In this document: positions 19,256 through 26,877 of the stretch, one piece after another
Position numbering within the stretch: position 1 is the first letter of the stretch
How the letters are laid out: every line of letters begins with the position of its first letter
Assembly: GCF_027111255.2 (NCBI RefSeq)
Contig: NZ_CP114285.2
Coordinates: 4,278,001-4,342,000 of the forward strand
Reading direction: 5' to 3'
DNA: 64,000 bases
Origin: Flavobacterium flavigenum
GTDB taxonomy: Bacteria > Bacteroidota > Bacteroidia > Flavobacteriales > Flavobacteriaceae
Notes under the pieces: generated by a model
The model's database searches: none
Told to the model about the DNA's origin: nothing
What the model saw: the letters and a program-made list of their open reading frames with translations, nothing else
Made by a program: the position numbers and the translations under genes

Positions 19256-19315
19256 TGCTGTCCGAAGTGTTCTATTCTAGTGCTGTGCATTCTTCGACTT
19301 TGCACATTTTTTTAA
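18728..19315 (+). pseudogene. Truncated copy of the 28387-29322 membrane protein gene
   Basis: Codons 1-176 match the N-terminal half of the 311-residue protein at 28387, including two membrane segments and the KLKKEKEEKLRLIAERKEQI coiled coil. The frame then runs into a module A repeat and ends with a nonsense tail (PKCSILVLCILRLCTFF). The TPR-like part and the cysteine-rich C-terminus are lost. It is probably non-functional, left by recombination at the repeat. Confidence 0.85.
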
Positions 19316-19543
19316 TGTTCTTATAAATTCAAAACCTTTTGAAGTCTCCCGACTTTAAATAACTGTTTTGTACAATTTGGCTTTTTTAAGAAGAGTAGAG
19401 CAACCATTTATTCTTTTGATCGTTTATAATCTTTTTTGGTTATTTTTGAGAGAATATAAAACGAAATAGAATTGCGCCAATCTACCTTGAAATGGAGTGG
19501 ATATGCGAATGTTTGTTTCGCATATAAACAAGTTAGCGGTGAT
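19256..19543 (+). repeat. Intergenic composite repeat, modules A+B+C (copy 2)
   Basis: Module A starts with GCTGTCCGAAGTGTTCT and has the hairpin GTGC..CTTTGCAC with the loop side TGTGCATTCTTCGACTTTGC, then seven T residues. Promoter module B has TTG 19416-19418, 22 bp, TATTTTTG 19441-19448. Module C is full length: GAATTGCGCCAATCTACC, GGATATGCGAATGTTTGTTT, CGCATATAAACAAGTTAGCG. GTGCTGTGCATTCT at 19280-19293 is an unoccupied version of the site used by the IS110 element at 35.5 kb. Confidence 0.88.
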
Positions 19544-19665
19544 TTTCTAGAACATCTGATTTAATTAGAACTATTGATTTTTATGAAGATAATAATAAAC
19601 ATCAAAACAATCATCTTTATAGAGAAACTACTAATGTTAAAATAAGTGGCTATCATATTGATTAA
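19543..19665 (+). pseudogene. Possible C-terminal remnant of an unknown protein
   Basis: Directly after module C, an open frame without a start codon reads SDLIRTIDFYEDNNKHQNNH then LYRETTNVKISGYHID and stops at 19665. The composition is protein-like and it lies where a cassette gene would begin, so it may be the tail of a deleted gene. It is short, so chance is possible. Confidence 0.3.
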
Positions 19666-19691
19666 AATATAGAAAGTTATATATTTGCAGT

Positions 19692-19838
19692 ATGAAAAAA
19701 ATCATCACAAAAGAATCAATAATGAAATCTATAACCAAAATGGTTGCAGATAAAGCTACTGTTCGTTCTTTTTTGAAGGGAAACACTTCTATTGAAACAG
19801 TAACTCAAAAAGGTATTAAGTTTGCCAAACCTTTATAA
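19692..19838 (+). CDS. Small basic protein (48 aa) overlapping the next gene
   Basis: The frame reads MKKIITKESIMKSITKMVAD, then ATVRSFLKGNTSIETVTQKG and IKFAKPL. It is a lysine-rich, helical small protein with a coding-like composition, and it resembles short flavobacterial proteins paired with a longer acidic partner. A -7-like TATATTTG (19680-19687) lies only 4 bases before the ATG, so the internal ATG at 19722 may be the true start. Its 3' end overlaps the start of the 164-residue gene by 17 bp. Function unknown. Confidence 0.55.
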   Translation: MKKIITKESIMKSITKMVADKATVRSFLKGNTSIETVTQKGIKFAKPL

Positions 19839-20316
19839 CTACACTTTTAACGAAGTTACAAGTACTTATAATTTTACTACTAAAAATAACATCGAATATA
19901 AAGTTGTATTTATAATTGATGAAACTCTTGATTCTGTATCTGAAGATACTATTGAAAATGTATATCAAGTAATTATTGAAAAAGTTAGTGACATTATTGA
20001 ACCTTTTGATAGTGCCGTTGCGCGAACAATTGATGACATAATAAAATCTTTCTTTGAAAATGCTCAAAATTCTTTAATTTATATCTGTTCAGAAGATGAA
20101 GAAAAGGCAGAAATTAGATTCAATGTATTTGACAGATGGTATTTAAATAGCACTTTCAATGAATTTGTGACGAAAATTGACAATGTTATTAATTGTGAAG
20201 CCAATGGAGAAACATACTTACTTTATACTTCCTTATTGTACCATAATGACAATCCAAACGTAGATTATGTTCTTACTGCATATAATAGCATTGAGGAAGT
20301 TTTAAACTCAAAATAA
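19822..20316 (+). CDS. Acidic hypothetical protein with TTG start
   Basis: A 164-residue protein rich in D/E and aromatic residues, starting with TTG (MPNLYNYTFNEVTSTYNFTT) inside the end of the 48-residue gene. The overlap suggests coupled translation. The C-terminal part (IDNVINCEANGETYLLYTSL, VDYVLTAYNSIEEVL) has alternating strand and helix patterns. No known domain is recognised. The basic/acidic pairing with the preceding small protein suggests that they act together. A repeat begins 5 bp after the stop. Confidence 0.6.
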   Translation: MPNLYNYTFNEVTSTYNFTTKNNIEYKVVFIIDETLDSVSEDTIENVYQVIIEKVSDIIEPFDSAVARTIDDIIKSFFENAQNSLIYICSEDEEKAEIRFNVFDRWYLNSTFNEFVTKIDNVINCEANGETYLLYTSLLYHNDNPNVDYVLTAYNSIEEVLNSK

Positions 20317-20320
20317 AAAC

Positions 20321-20606
20321 CCCGCTGTCCGAGGTGTTCTATTCTAGCGCTGTGCAAACGTCTTCGACTTTGCATAATTTTTTAAATGTTCTTATAAATT
20401 CAAAACCTCTTAAAGTCTCCCGACTTTAAATAACTATTTTGTGTAATTTGGTTTAATTGAAAGAGTAGAGGCAACCAATTATTCTTTTGATCGTTTGTAA
20501 TCTTTTTTGGTTATTTTTGAGAATATATAAAACCAAATAGAATTGCGCCAATCTACCTTAAAATAGGTGGATATGCGAATGTTTGTTTCGCATATAAATA
20601 AGTTAC
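20321..20606 (+). repeat. Intergenic composite repeat, modules A+B+C (copy 3)
   Basis: Module A has the hairpin GTGCAAACGTC..GACTTTGCA and a T run. Module B has TTG 20487-20489, 22 bp, TATTTTTG 20512-20519. Module C has ATTGCGCCAATCTACC, GGTGGATATGCGAATGTTTG and CGCATATAAATAAGTTA. It is almost identical to copy 2 over about 280 bp, although the genes on both sides are unrelated. Confidence 0.88.
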
Positions 20607-20627
20607 CTCCTATATCACATAACCAAA

Positions 20628-20912
20628 ATGAGAAAAACACTTCTAAAATTTCATCTAATTTCAGTTTCGTTCTTAATTGTAAATTTTTCATGTGGAATTT
20701 CTTTTGACATAAGCTTAAATTATAGAATAACATTACTTGTCAAAATATTATTTTATTTATCCGGAATAGTTTTGTTTTTCCTTAATCTTAAACCATTTAA
20801 AAAGATTGCCCCGCTCCCGCACGAATCCTTTCGTGTGGGCTTTCCGTTCAGTTCAAAATGCCACCTTCTCACCGGAGAAAATCATACTGAAAAACTATTT
20901 ATAAGAATATAG
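20628..20912 (+). CDS. Short membrane protein, probably 3'-truncated
   Basis: A 94-residue frame. Residues 1-61 form two hydrophobic helices (FHLISVSFLIVNFSCGISFD and LLVKILFYLSGIVLFFLNL). From about residue 62 the frame runs into a repeated terminator-like hairpin (20816-20839, also at 31507-31530) and the tail reads PLPHESFRVGFPFSSKCHLL, which is repeat sequence rather than protein. The original C-terminus has probably been replaced. It lies directly after a full A-B-C repeat. Confidence 0.45.
   Translation: MRKTLLKFHLISVSFLIVNFSCGISFDISLNYRITLLVKILFYLSGIVLFFLNLKPFKKIAPLPHESFRVGFPFSSKCHLLTGENHTEKLFIRI
20811..20843 (+). repeat. Repeated hairpin with CCCGCACGAA stem (copy 1)
   Basis: CCCGCACGAA (20816-20825) pairs with TTCGTGTGGG (20830-20839), with one G-T pair, and is followed by CTTT. 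The same 33-bp unit, CCGCTCCCGCACGAATCC and onward, occurs at 31502-31534. It looks like a terminator fossil overlapping the end of the preceding frame. Confidence 0.7.
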
Positions 20913-20947
20913 ATAAAATCATTTAATAAACTCCTAAAAACAAATTA

Positions 20948-21247
20948 CCCAACTGGCGCTCGTTTGCAACGAGTGCCTACTTAAATTGTTATCCCAAAAG
21001 TAGCGTTTGCAACGCGGCTAAAAACAATACCCCTCTCCGAAGTGATTTATGAAAGCTAAACATCCTCTTTTGCTCTGGTCATAGTTGCATAAACAAACCG
21101 TATTTTTAAAACACGTAAATATACTCGACTGTTATATAGTCTTTTATGATTATTTTTGAGAAAATATAAAACGAAATAGAATTGCGTCAATCTACCTCAA
21201 AATGGGTGGATATGATAATGTTTGTTTCGCATATAAATAAGTTATCG
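20948..21247 (+). repeat. Intergenic composite repeat, modules D+B'+C (copy 1)
   Basis: Module D double hairpin (GGCGCTCGTTTGCAACGAGT and GCGTTTGCAACGCGGCT), then CCCCTCTCCGAAGTGA, a variant promoter segment with TATATAGTCTTTTATGAT and TATTTTTG (21151-21158), and module C (GAATTGCGTCAATCTACC, TTTGTTTCGCATATAAATAA). It ends at the GTTATCGGCT boundary of the next gene. Bases 22461-22690 repeat D+B' but lack C. Confidence 0.88.
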
Positions 21248-21250
21248 GCT
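21241..21250 (+). repeat. Cassette-boundary inverted repeat, left arm
   Basis: GTTATCGGCT (21241-21250), immediately at the end of module C, is exactly complementary to AGCCGATAAC at 22359-22368, which lies 11 bp after the stop of the enclosed gene. Confidence 0.75.
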
Positions 21251-21295
21251 ATTCTAACAGTCATCAATAATGTGGAACACTAAAAAATAAATAAA

Positions 21296-22348
21296 ATGGA
21301 GCGTATATTACTTTATTACCCATCAATCAATATCCCTGATGGAAACTGGTTAAGAAACTCTTTGCTATACACAGACAAGGTTGCAAGCATTTTCCCTTTT
21401 GAAAATATTGAGGACGAACGAGTAAATGATGAAACAAAAGCTCTATATGATGAGGGGCTATATAAACCTATTTCAGCTTTTAAAGAATTTAAACCATCAG
21501 ATAAAGAGTTAGAAACGTTCGAAACGAACTTTATAGATACTTTGAATTCAGAAGAATTTCAAAAATTACAAAATATCTATCAGAGATATAATCGACAAAA
21601 AAATCTAGGATTTGGTGATTATGCGATGTATGTTAACAAACTTACTGAAAACATATCTGATTATTTAAGACACACTAACCGTCTAAGATTCGACTATTAT
21701 GAAGAGGTCAGAGTTGAAAAATTTTCAGCGATAATTTATATGTCAATGCTTGCTGACTATTTAGCTTGTGTAAATAAAGACTTGGTGATTCCATCAACCG
21801 ACCAACAAGAATTTGAGAGACTTGCATTTCAATTGGCAGACAACAAGATACTAACTCACAGAATTCAACTTGACAATTGCTTACCTACTCCTTCACCTGC
21901 CACATCAATAAAAGATATAATTAAATTTAAAAAGAAAAGAAAGTTCGAATTACTCCAATTCAGAGAGGTTCTAGACAAAGTTGAGTCAGAGATTAATTCT
22001 ACGGATAATTTAGCTGATAGGAAATTGAAACTGATACAATTCCATGAAAAAATTCAAAAAGAATTAATAGAGATAAAAAAATTATTAGGTGACTCCAAAT
22101 TAGATTTTGCTCTAAATTGTTTCAGTTCTCTTCTGGACTTTAAACAGAAAGAAGTTGCTGGAACTGCCACAGGCTTAGGGCTTGCAAGTGCTGGACTTGC
22201 TGCCAGTATGCCATTTGTTGGATTAGGTGCTGGTGCATTAATTCTCTCCGGGACACTCGTTTCATCATACAAAAAAATCAATAGACAGGTTGAATCAAAC
22301 AGCTCAAGCTATCTTTATTTCGCACAACAAGCTGGAATATTATCATGA
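21296..22348 (+). CDS. DUF6236-like protein with glycine-zipper membrane hairpin
   Basis: A 350-residue protein opening with MERILLYYPSINIPDGNWLR and NSLLYTDKVASIFPFE, as in DUF6236-type proteins found in defence-rich regions. The middle (about 60-250) is helical. Residues ~285-325 form a glycine/alanine-rich hydrophobic pair (GTATGLGLASAGLAAS, PFVGLGAGALILSGTLV) that could insert into a membrane. No catalytic motif is seen. It is enclosed by a 10-bp inverted repeat and has its own promoter, so it stands as a single-gene cassette. Confidence 0.65.
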   Translation: MERILLYYPSINIPDGNWLRNSLLYTDKVASIFPFENIEDERVNDETKALYDEGLYKPISAFKEFKPSDKELETFETNFIDTLNSEEFQKLQNIYQRYNRQKNLGFGDYAMYVNKLTENISDYLRHTNRLRFDYYEEVRVEKFSAIIYMSMLADYLACVNKDLVIPSTDQQEFERLAFQLADNKILTHRIQLDNCLPTPSPATSIKDIIKFKKKRKFELLQFREVLDKVESEINSTDNLADRKLKLIQFHEKIQKELIEIKKLLGDSKLDFALNCFSSLLDFKQKEVAGTATGLGLASAGLAASMPFVGLGAGALILSGTLVSSYKKINRQVESNSSSYLYFAQQAGILS

Positions 22349-22358
22349 TGAGAAGAAC

Positions 22359-22368
22359 AGCCGATAAC
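22359..22368 (+). repeat. Cassette-boundary inverted repeat, right arm
   Basis: AGCCGATAAC here pairs exactly with GTTATCGGCT at 21241-21250. The following bases AAGGTATTGCC continue as the start of an attC-like site would. The rest of the gap to 22460 holds no gene. Confidence 0.75.
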
Positions 22369-22460
22369 AAGGTATTGCCAAAAGCGGAGGTGACGAGCTT
22401 CTATGACATTTTTGTGCTTAACAGAACTTTAGTTTTTCAAATCAACATTAGTGCTGAATT

Positions 22461-22690
22461 CCCAACTGGCGCTCGTTTGCAACGAGTGCCTACTTAAATT
22501 GTTATCCCAAAAGTAGCGTTTGCAACGCGGCTAAAAACAATACCCCTCTCCAAAGTGACTTATGAAAGCTAAACATCTTTTTGCTCTGGTCATAGCTACA
22601 TAAAACAAACCCTGTTTTTAAACAGGTAAATATACTCGATTGTTATATAATCTTTTATGGCTATTTTTGAGAAGATATTCAAAACACAAG
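22461..22690 (+). repeat. Intergenic composite repeat, modules D+B' (copy 2)
   Basis: CCCAACTGGCGCTCGTTTGC starts a second near-identical copy of the 20948 element. It includes a hairpin-like CCTGTTTTTAAACAGG and the -7 element TATTTTTG (22672-22679). Module C is missing; the helicase ATG follows 18 bp after the -7 element, giving a very short leader. Confidence 0.85.
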
Positions 22691-22697
22691 CTAAAAT

Positions 22698-25370
22698 ATG
22701 ATATTGACTATTAGTATTGTTTCTGTCGTAATAATTAGTGCTCTATTGGTTTACCGACAGCTAATAGAAAAGAAAAAATATCAGGATACTACTTACCTGT
22801 CTAATTTACAGCAAATTATTTTGTTTTTCGATACCATACAAAATTTTGACGACTATGTTACCTGGGTACAACGAGACGAGATAAAAACAAGGTTCTCTGC
22901 TGTTGGAAAATACTTTAAAAACAAAACTTCTTTTTACAGAAAAGAAGAAAGTATTAAAAAATTCAATGACGTTTTCCAAGACTTTGACAATTACATAATG
23001 GAGTACAATAAAAACTACGTTCTGTCTCAAAAAGAAAAACTAAATCAATACTTCGATAACATTGAAGGCAAAAAATTAGACGATCAACAACGATCGGCAT
23101 TAATAACAGACGAATATTCAAACTTGATTATCGCTGGCGCAGGTTCGGGGAAAACCTTAACTATTCTGGGTAAGGTAAAATATTTAATAGAGCAGAAAAA
23201 AGTAAAACCTGAAAACATTTTACTTTTATCATTTACTAAAAAAACGGTCGATGAATTAAACGAAAGGCTAAAAAACATCGGCCTGGACGCACGGGCAACT
23301 ACTTTCCATAAACTGGGTTACGATACCATAAAGAAATACCACGCAATTGTTCCTGCTGTAACAAATGCAAACACATTAAGCAATGTTGTAAAAGCATACT
23401 TAGAGAAAGATATTTTTAATAATGCAGAAGCGCTGGAAGCCTACATCGTGTATGTTGCGTGTTATATGAATATTCCGGAAGAACACGAAAGTTACAATTC
23501 GCTTGGCGAGAAATTAGATACCGAAAAAGGGGTCGATTTTCAGACTTTAAAAGCGAAATGCGAACCGGAACCGTTAAACAAAGTGGCAAAATCAGTCCTG
23601 GACACGATGCAGGGCGAAAAAGTAAAAAGTGTTGAAGAACTTACCATCGCAAATTTTTTGTATTTGAATGGCATTGAGTACGAATATGAAAAACCATATC
23701 CTTTCGGCAATACAATGTATCGCCCCGATTTTTATCTGAAAGAGTACGATATTTATTTAGAACATTTTGGCGTTGACGAAAATAATAGGGCAAAATGGCT
23801 TACACCCTTTAATGAAAAAAAATATCTCGAGGATATGGAGTTAAAAAGAGAAACTCACAAGACGCACAACACCAAACTTTTAGAAACATATTCCTATTAC
23901 AATCGCAACAAGATTTTGCTTGACAAATTAAGAGAAATGTTGAACAACGAAAATGTAGCTTTTAAGCCAAGAGACGTAAAAAGGATCTACACAAAAGTGG
24001 CAGATAAAGACAAAAATTTTGGCAAAGAAATTACAAAACTAATTGAAACATTTATCAACCTCAGCAAATCAAGACAATTAAACTACGATTCGATCACCTC
24101 TTTATTTTCAGACAAGAATAAAATGCATAACCAGTTTATGCTTGAAAGACAGGGAATTTTTTTAAAGTTTGCGCTCCAGATTCTCAAAAAATACGACAAT
24201 GTGCTTAAAGAGATAAGCGAAATTGATTTTAATGATATGATAAATCAGGCAACTGACCTTATAAAAGAAAACAAACCGCAATACAGCTATCAGCATATTA
24301 TCATAGACGAATATCAGGACATTTCATATTCACGTTTTAATTTAATCGAAAAAATTCGGGAGTTATCAGGAGCAAGATTAATTTGTGTTGGAGACGATTG
24401 GCAGTCCATTTATCGGTTCGCGGGTAGCGACATTTCGTTGTTTAGTAATTTTGAAAAATATGTTGGTAAATACGAGCAGTTGTTTATCGAACAAACGTAT
24501 CGCAATTCACAATCGCTTATTGACATAACTTCTAAATACATTCAAAAGAACAAAAAACAAATTCAAAAAAATCCAAAATCTAAAAAAGAACCTTTAGAAA
24601 ACCCAATTAAGTTTGTTTATTATTCACAAGACAACGCCGAAGATGTTTTCATAAATGAAATCCAGGCGCTAATAGACAAAAATGGTAACACACCAGTTTT
24701 GGTTTTAGGACGTCATAGTTTTGACATAAATGAATTTATTAAGCTCACGCCAAACAGTAAAATAAAATATGACGAACGCAGCGACAAATTAGAAATAAAA
24801 GGCTTTGAAGACATTGACATTAAATTCATAACGGTTCACAAATCAAAAGGTTTAGAAGCAGACAATGTAATGGTGTTAAACCTGAAAAATCACTTACTTG
24901 GCTTTCCGAACAAAATGACAGACGATCCGATGTTGTCGTTGTTGCTTAGCGATGATGAAGAATACCGTTTTGCAGAAGAACGAAGATTGTTTTATGTAGC
25001 ACTAACAAGAACGAAAAACGAAGTCGTACTGCTTATCCCGACTGATGTTTCTCTGTTCGCTGAAGAATTAATAGCAGACAACGATTTTTTATTTACTGCA
25101 AACAATGAAAAACGAAGCAAAACAAATTGTCCATATTGTCAAACCGGTCATCTCGTAATTAGACATAACTCCATTAAAAACAATCAATTTTTAGGTTGTT
25201 CCCATTATCCCGTTTGTAATCAAACTTTTAGCAATATCGAAATTTTAGAAGACAAGATACTTTGTCCGGGTTGCGAAAGTGGGTTTATGACAAAAAGAAA
25301 CGGAAAATACGGAGATTTTCTTGGATGTACTAATTATCCTAAATGCACAAACACGATAAATTTACAATGA
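22698..25370 (+). CDS. UvrD/HelD-type helicase with membrane anchor, embedded nuclease and zinc ribbons
   Basis: An 890-residue SF1 helicase. Residues ~1-20 are a membrane helix (ILTISIVSVVIISALLVYRQ). Walker A AGAGSGKTL lies near 145, DEYQDIS (Walker B) near 534, VGDDWQSIYRF near 560, TVHKSKGLEADNV near 713, and YVALTRTKNEV near 765. Between motifs Ia and II (about 315-400) is a PD-(D/E)XK-like insert with RPDFYLKEYDIYLEHFG. The C-terminus (about 811-888) carries two topoisomerase-type zinc ribbons (CPYC..C-SHYPVC and CPGC..CTNYPKC). It probably unwinds and cuts DNA at the membrane. HelD-related nuclease-helicases occur in defence systems, but this role is inference. Confidence 0.9.
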   Translation: MILTISIVSVVIISALLVYRQLIEKKKYQDTTYLSNLQQIILFFDTIQNFDDYVTWVQRDEIKTRFSAVGKYFKNKTSFYRKEESIKKFNDVFQDFDNYIMEYNKNYVLSQKEKLNQYFDNIEGKKLDDQQRSALITDEYSNLIIAGAGSGKTLTILGKVKYLIEQKKVKPENILLLSFTKKTVDELNERLKNIGLDARATTFHKLGYDTIKKYHAIVPAVTNANTLSNVVKAYLEKDIFNNAEALEAYIVYVACYMNIPEEHESYNSLGEKLDTEKGVDFQTLKAKCEPEPLNKVAKSVLDTMQGEKVKSVEELTIANFLYLNGIEYEYEKPYPFGNTMYRPDFYLKEYDIYLEHFGVDENNRAKWLTPFNEKKYLEDMELKRETHKTHNTKLLETYSYYNRNKILLDKLREMLNNENVAFKPRDVKRIYTKVADKDKNFGKEITKLIETFINLSKSRQLNYDSITSLFSDKNKMHNQFMLERQGIFLKFALQILKKYDNVLKEISEIDFNDMINQATDLIKENKPQYSYQHIIIDEYQDISYSRFNLIEKIRELSGARLICVGDDWQSIYRFAGSDISLFSNFEKYVGKYEQLFIEQTYRNSQSLIDITSKYIQKNKKQIQKNPKSKKEPLENPIKFVYYSQDNAEDVFINEIQALIDKNGNTPVLVLGRHSFDINEFIKLTPNSKIKYDERSDKLEIKGFEDIDIKFITVHKSKGLEADNVMVLNLKNHLLGFPNKMTDDPMLSLLLSDDEEYRFAEERRLFYVALTRTKNEVVLLIPTDVSLFAEELIADNDFLFTANNEKRSKTNCPYCQTGHLVIRHNSIKNNQFLGCSHYPVCNQTFSNIEILEDKILCPGCESGFMTKRNGKYGDFLGCTNYPKCTNTINLQ

Positions 25371-25831
25371 CAATTCCTGAAAAGTGAATAACAGTTTGGT
25401 GCAATAATTAATTCCTTTTCTTCTGATCTTCGAAGTACTAATTAAACGCTTGTAGATATCTCGTTACGCATGCATTTGTTTCCCATGATTTAATATTGAA
25501 TTTAATTCCAATATATAAAACGTTTAATTCTTCAAAAGGAGACAGGCTGCCATCAATCCAAAGGCATTTTGATAAGTTTTTAATCTCCAAAAACAGCTTA
25601 CGAAATAGTAAAAAAACATGATGCCAAAAACAAATACTTGGAAGAATTCCTAACCATCTTTCTCGATTTAGAGAACACAACCGGATTTGATTACTTAAAA
25701 TTTAGGGAAACTATTCAGCCTTTGATAACGATTGCCAGTAATAATGGGTTCTTGTTTATGAGAGAATAATTAAGATTTAGGCATTACCTACTATGCTTTA
25801 AATTATTTTAGATAAAAATGTAATTATTTTA
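25371..25831. other. Intergenic region with gene debris
   Basis: No intact gene is seen. After the helicase, GAATAACAGTTTGGTGC is mildly similar to the post-gene boundary sequences of other units. Bases 25584-25769 hold a start-less fragment described separately. The rest is AT-rich. Confidence 0.5.
25584..25769 (+). pseudogene. C-terminal remnant of an unknown protein
   Basis: An open frame with no start reads TAYEIVKKHDAKNKYLEEFL then TIFLDLENTTGFDYLKFRET and IQPLITIASNNGFLFMRE, and ends with TAA at 25769. Its composition is typical of an alpha-helical protein. It is preceded by a stop at 25581 and no ATG, so the N-terminal part appears deleted. Confidence 0.45.
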
Positions 25832-25870
25832 AAAACAAGTGTATATACTTGTTTTAGGGTGTTTTTTTAT
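25832..25870 (+). terminator. Terminator-like hairpin
   Basis: AAAACAAGT (25832-25840) pairs with ACTTGTTTT (25847-25855) over GTATAT, followed by AGGGTG and seven T residues. It closes the debris region and precedes a -7-like TATTTTTG (25874-25881). Confidence 0.65.
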
Positions 25871-25889
25871 GTTTATTTTTGAAAAGATA

Positions 25890-26078
25890 ATGAATATGCA
25901 TATTGGCTTAATAGGTGGGATATGCATTAAATCAAAATTACTAGATATTTCTTTTGGTATAGCTGATTGTAGAGATGACGGGGTTGAAAATTTACTACGG
26001 AAAGGACTTATAAAATCGAGAAGGATTAATGTTACGGAAAATCCGAATGCAAAACCGGAAAACTTCATTTGTAGATGA
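25890..26078 (+). CDS. Short hypothetical protein, possible gene fragment
   Basis: A 62-residue frame from ATG 25890 (MNMHIGLIGGICIKSKLLDI, ending ENPNAKPENFICR). MHIGLIGG resembles the first strand of aspartate/glutamate racemases, but the rest does not follow that family, so this may be a chance match or a fusion of debris. A promoter-like TATTTTTG ends only 8 bases before the ATG. It lies 23 bp before the protease gene. Confidence 0.3.
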   Translation: MNMHIGLIGGICIKSKLLDISFGIADCRDDGVENLLRKGLIKSRRINVTENPNAKPENFICR

Positions 26079-26101
26079 TAAAATCTTAAACTTTAGAAAT
26101 T

Positions 26102-26872
26102 ATGAAAACGAGAATTTCTTTAGCAATAGTGTTGCTATTGGTTGCTGTGGCTAGTTGGGGGCAATGCAATTGTGCTCCCGATTCATTAAAAAATAAAAGA
26201 AACGATATTTCGGGAAATGAATTAGGCGTACAACCATACAATGCCGTTACACATCTTTTTGTAAAACGAATGTATAGCGATTTTCATCCGTCAACAGCAT
26301 CATTTATTCGAAAAGACGTATTGATTACGGCTAATCATTGCTTGATAAGAAGTCCTTTTATCTCAAAAATAAAAATGAGTATAAGCGGAGTTGTTGTCGA
26401 GTTAAAGAAAAGAGATTTTAAAATATATCATTATCATCGGTCATTATTTCATAAAAAGTCAAAGGATATTGCAATACTGGTTTTAACTTCACAAGGAGTC
26501 GAGAAAATTGAAAGTTTAAAATATTCATTTTTTGATGCTTATGCATTTAATAATTCAACTCAGGAAAATCTAAAAATACATCTTACTGGGTTCCCTTGCG
26601 ATAGACAAGATAAATTGGTTGACAAATTTTGTTCATTTAGAGAACTAAAATCAAGCAACAACGCTGTTACTGTTGGTTATCCCAATCTATTCACTTGTAA
26701 AGGAGATAGTGGAGCACCGTTATGGTATGAGGATAATGGATATTTTAAATTGATTTCAATTCATCACGGAGGTAATGATTTCGGTGCATTTGGAACGGAT
26801 GCAGTAAATATCGGAACGAAAATTACTGATGATGTAATCACTTGGATAAACAGTAAGATTTCAAACAATTAA
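26102..26872 (+). CDS. Secreted trypsin-like serine protease
   Basis: A 256-residue protein with a signal peptide (MKTRISLAIVLLLVAVASWG) and a chymotrypsin fold. The triad is visible: H79 in VLITANHCLI, D122 in KKSKDIAILVL, S203 in CKGDSGAPLWY. Cysteines (22, 24, 80, 166, 177, 199) suggest disulfides, so it acts outside the cytoplasm. Trypsin-like proteases accompany several bacterial defence and toxin loci as effector proteases, but those are usually cytoplasmic. This one is exported. The next gene starts 5 bp later and is almost certainly co-transcribed. Confidence 0.85.
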   Translation: MKTRISLAIVLLLVAVASWGQCNCAPDSLKNKRNDISGNELGVQPYNAVTHLFVKRMYSDFHPSTASFIRKDVLITANHCLIRSPFISKIKMSISGVVVELKKRDFKIYHYHRSLFHKKSKDIAILVLTSQGVEKIESLKYSFFDAYAFNNSTQENLKIHLTGFPCDRQDKLVDKFCSFRELKSSNNAVTVGYPNLFTCKGDSGAPLWYEDNGYFKLISIHHGGNDFGAFGTDAVNIGTKITDDVITWINSKISNN

Positions 26873-26877
26873 AAATT

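Noticed and set aside
25438..25680. 80-residue minus-strand gene
   Set aside because: It shadows the start-less plus-strand fragment at 25584-25769, which has the more protein-like composition.
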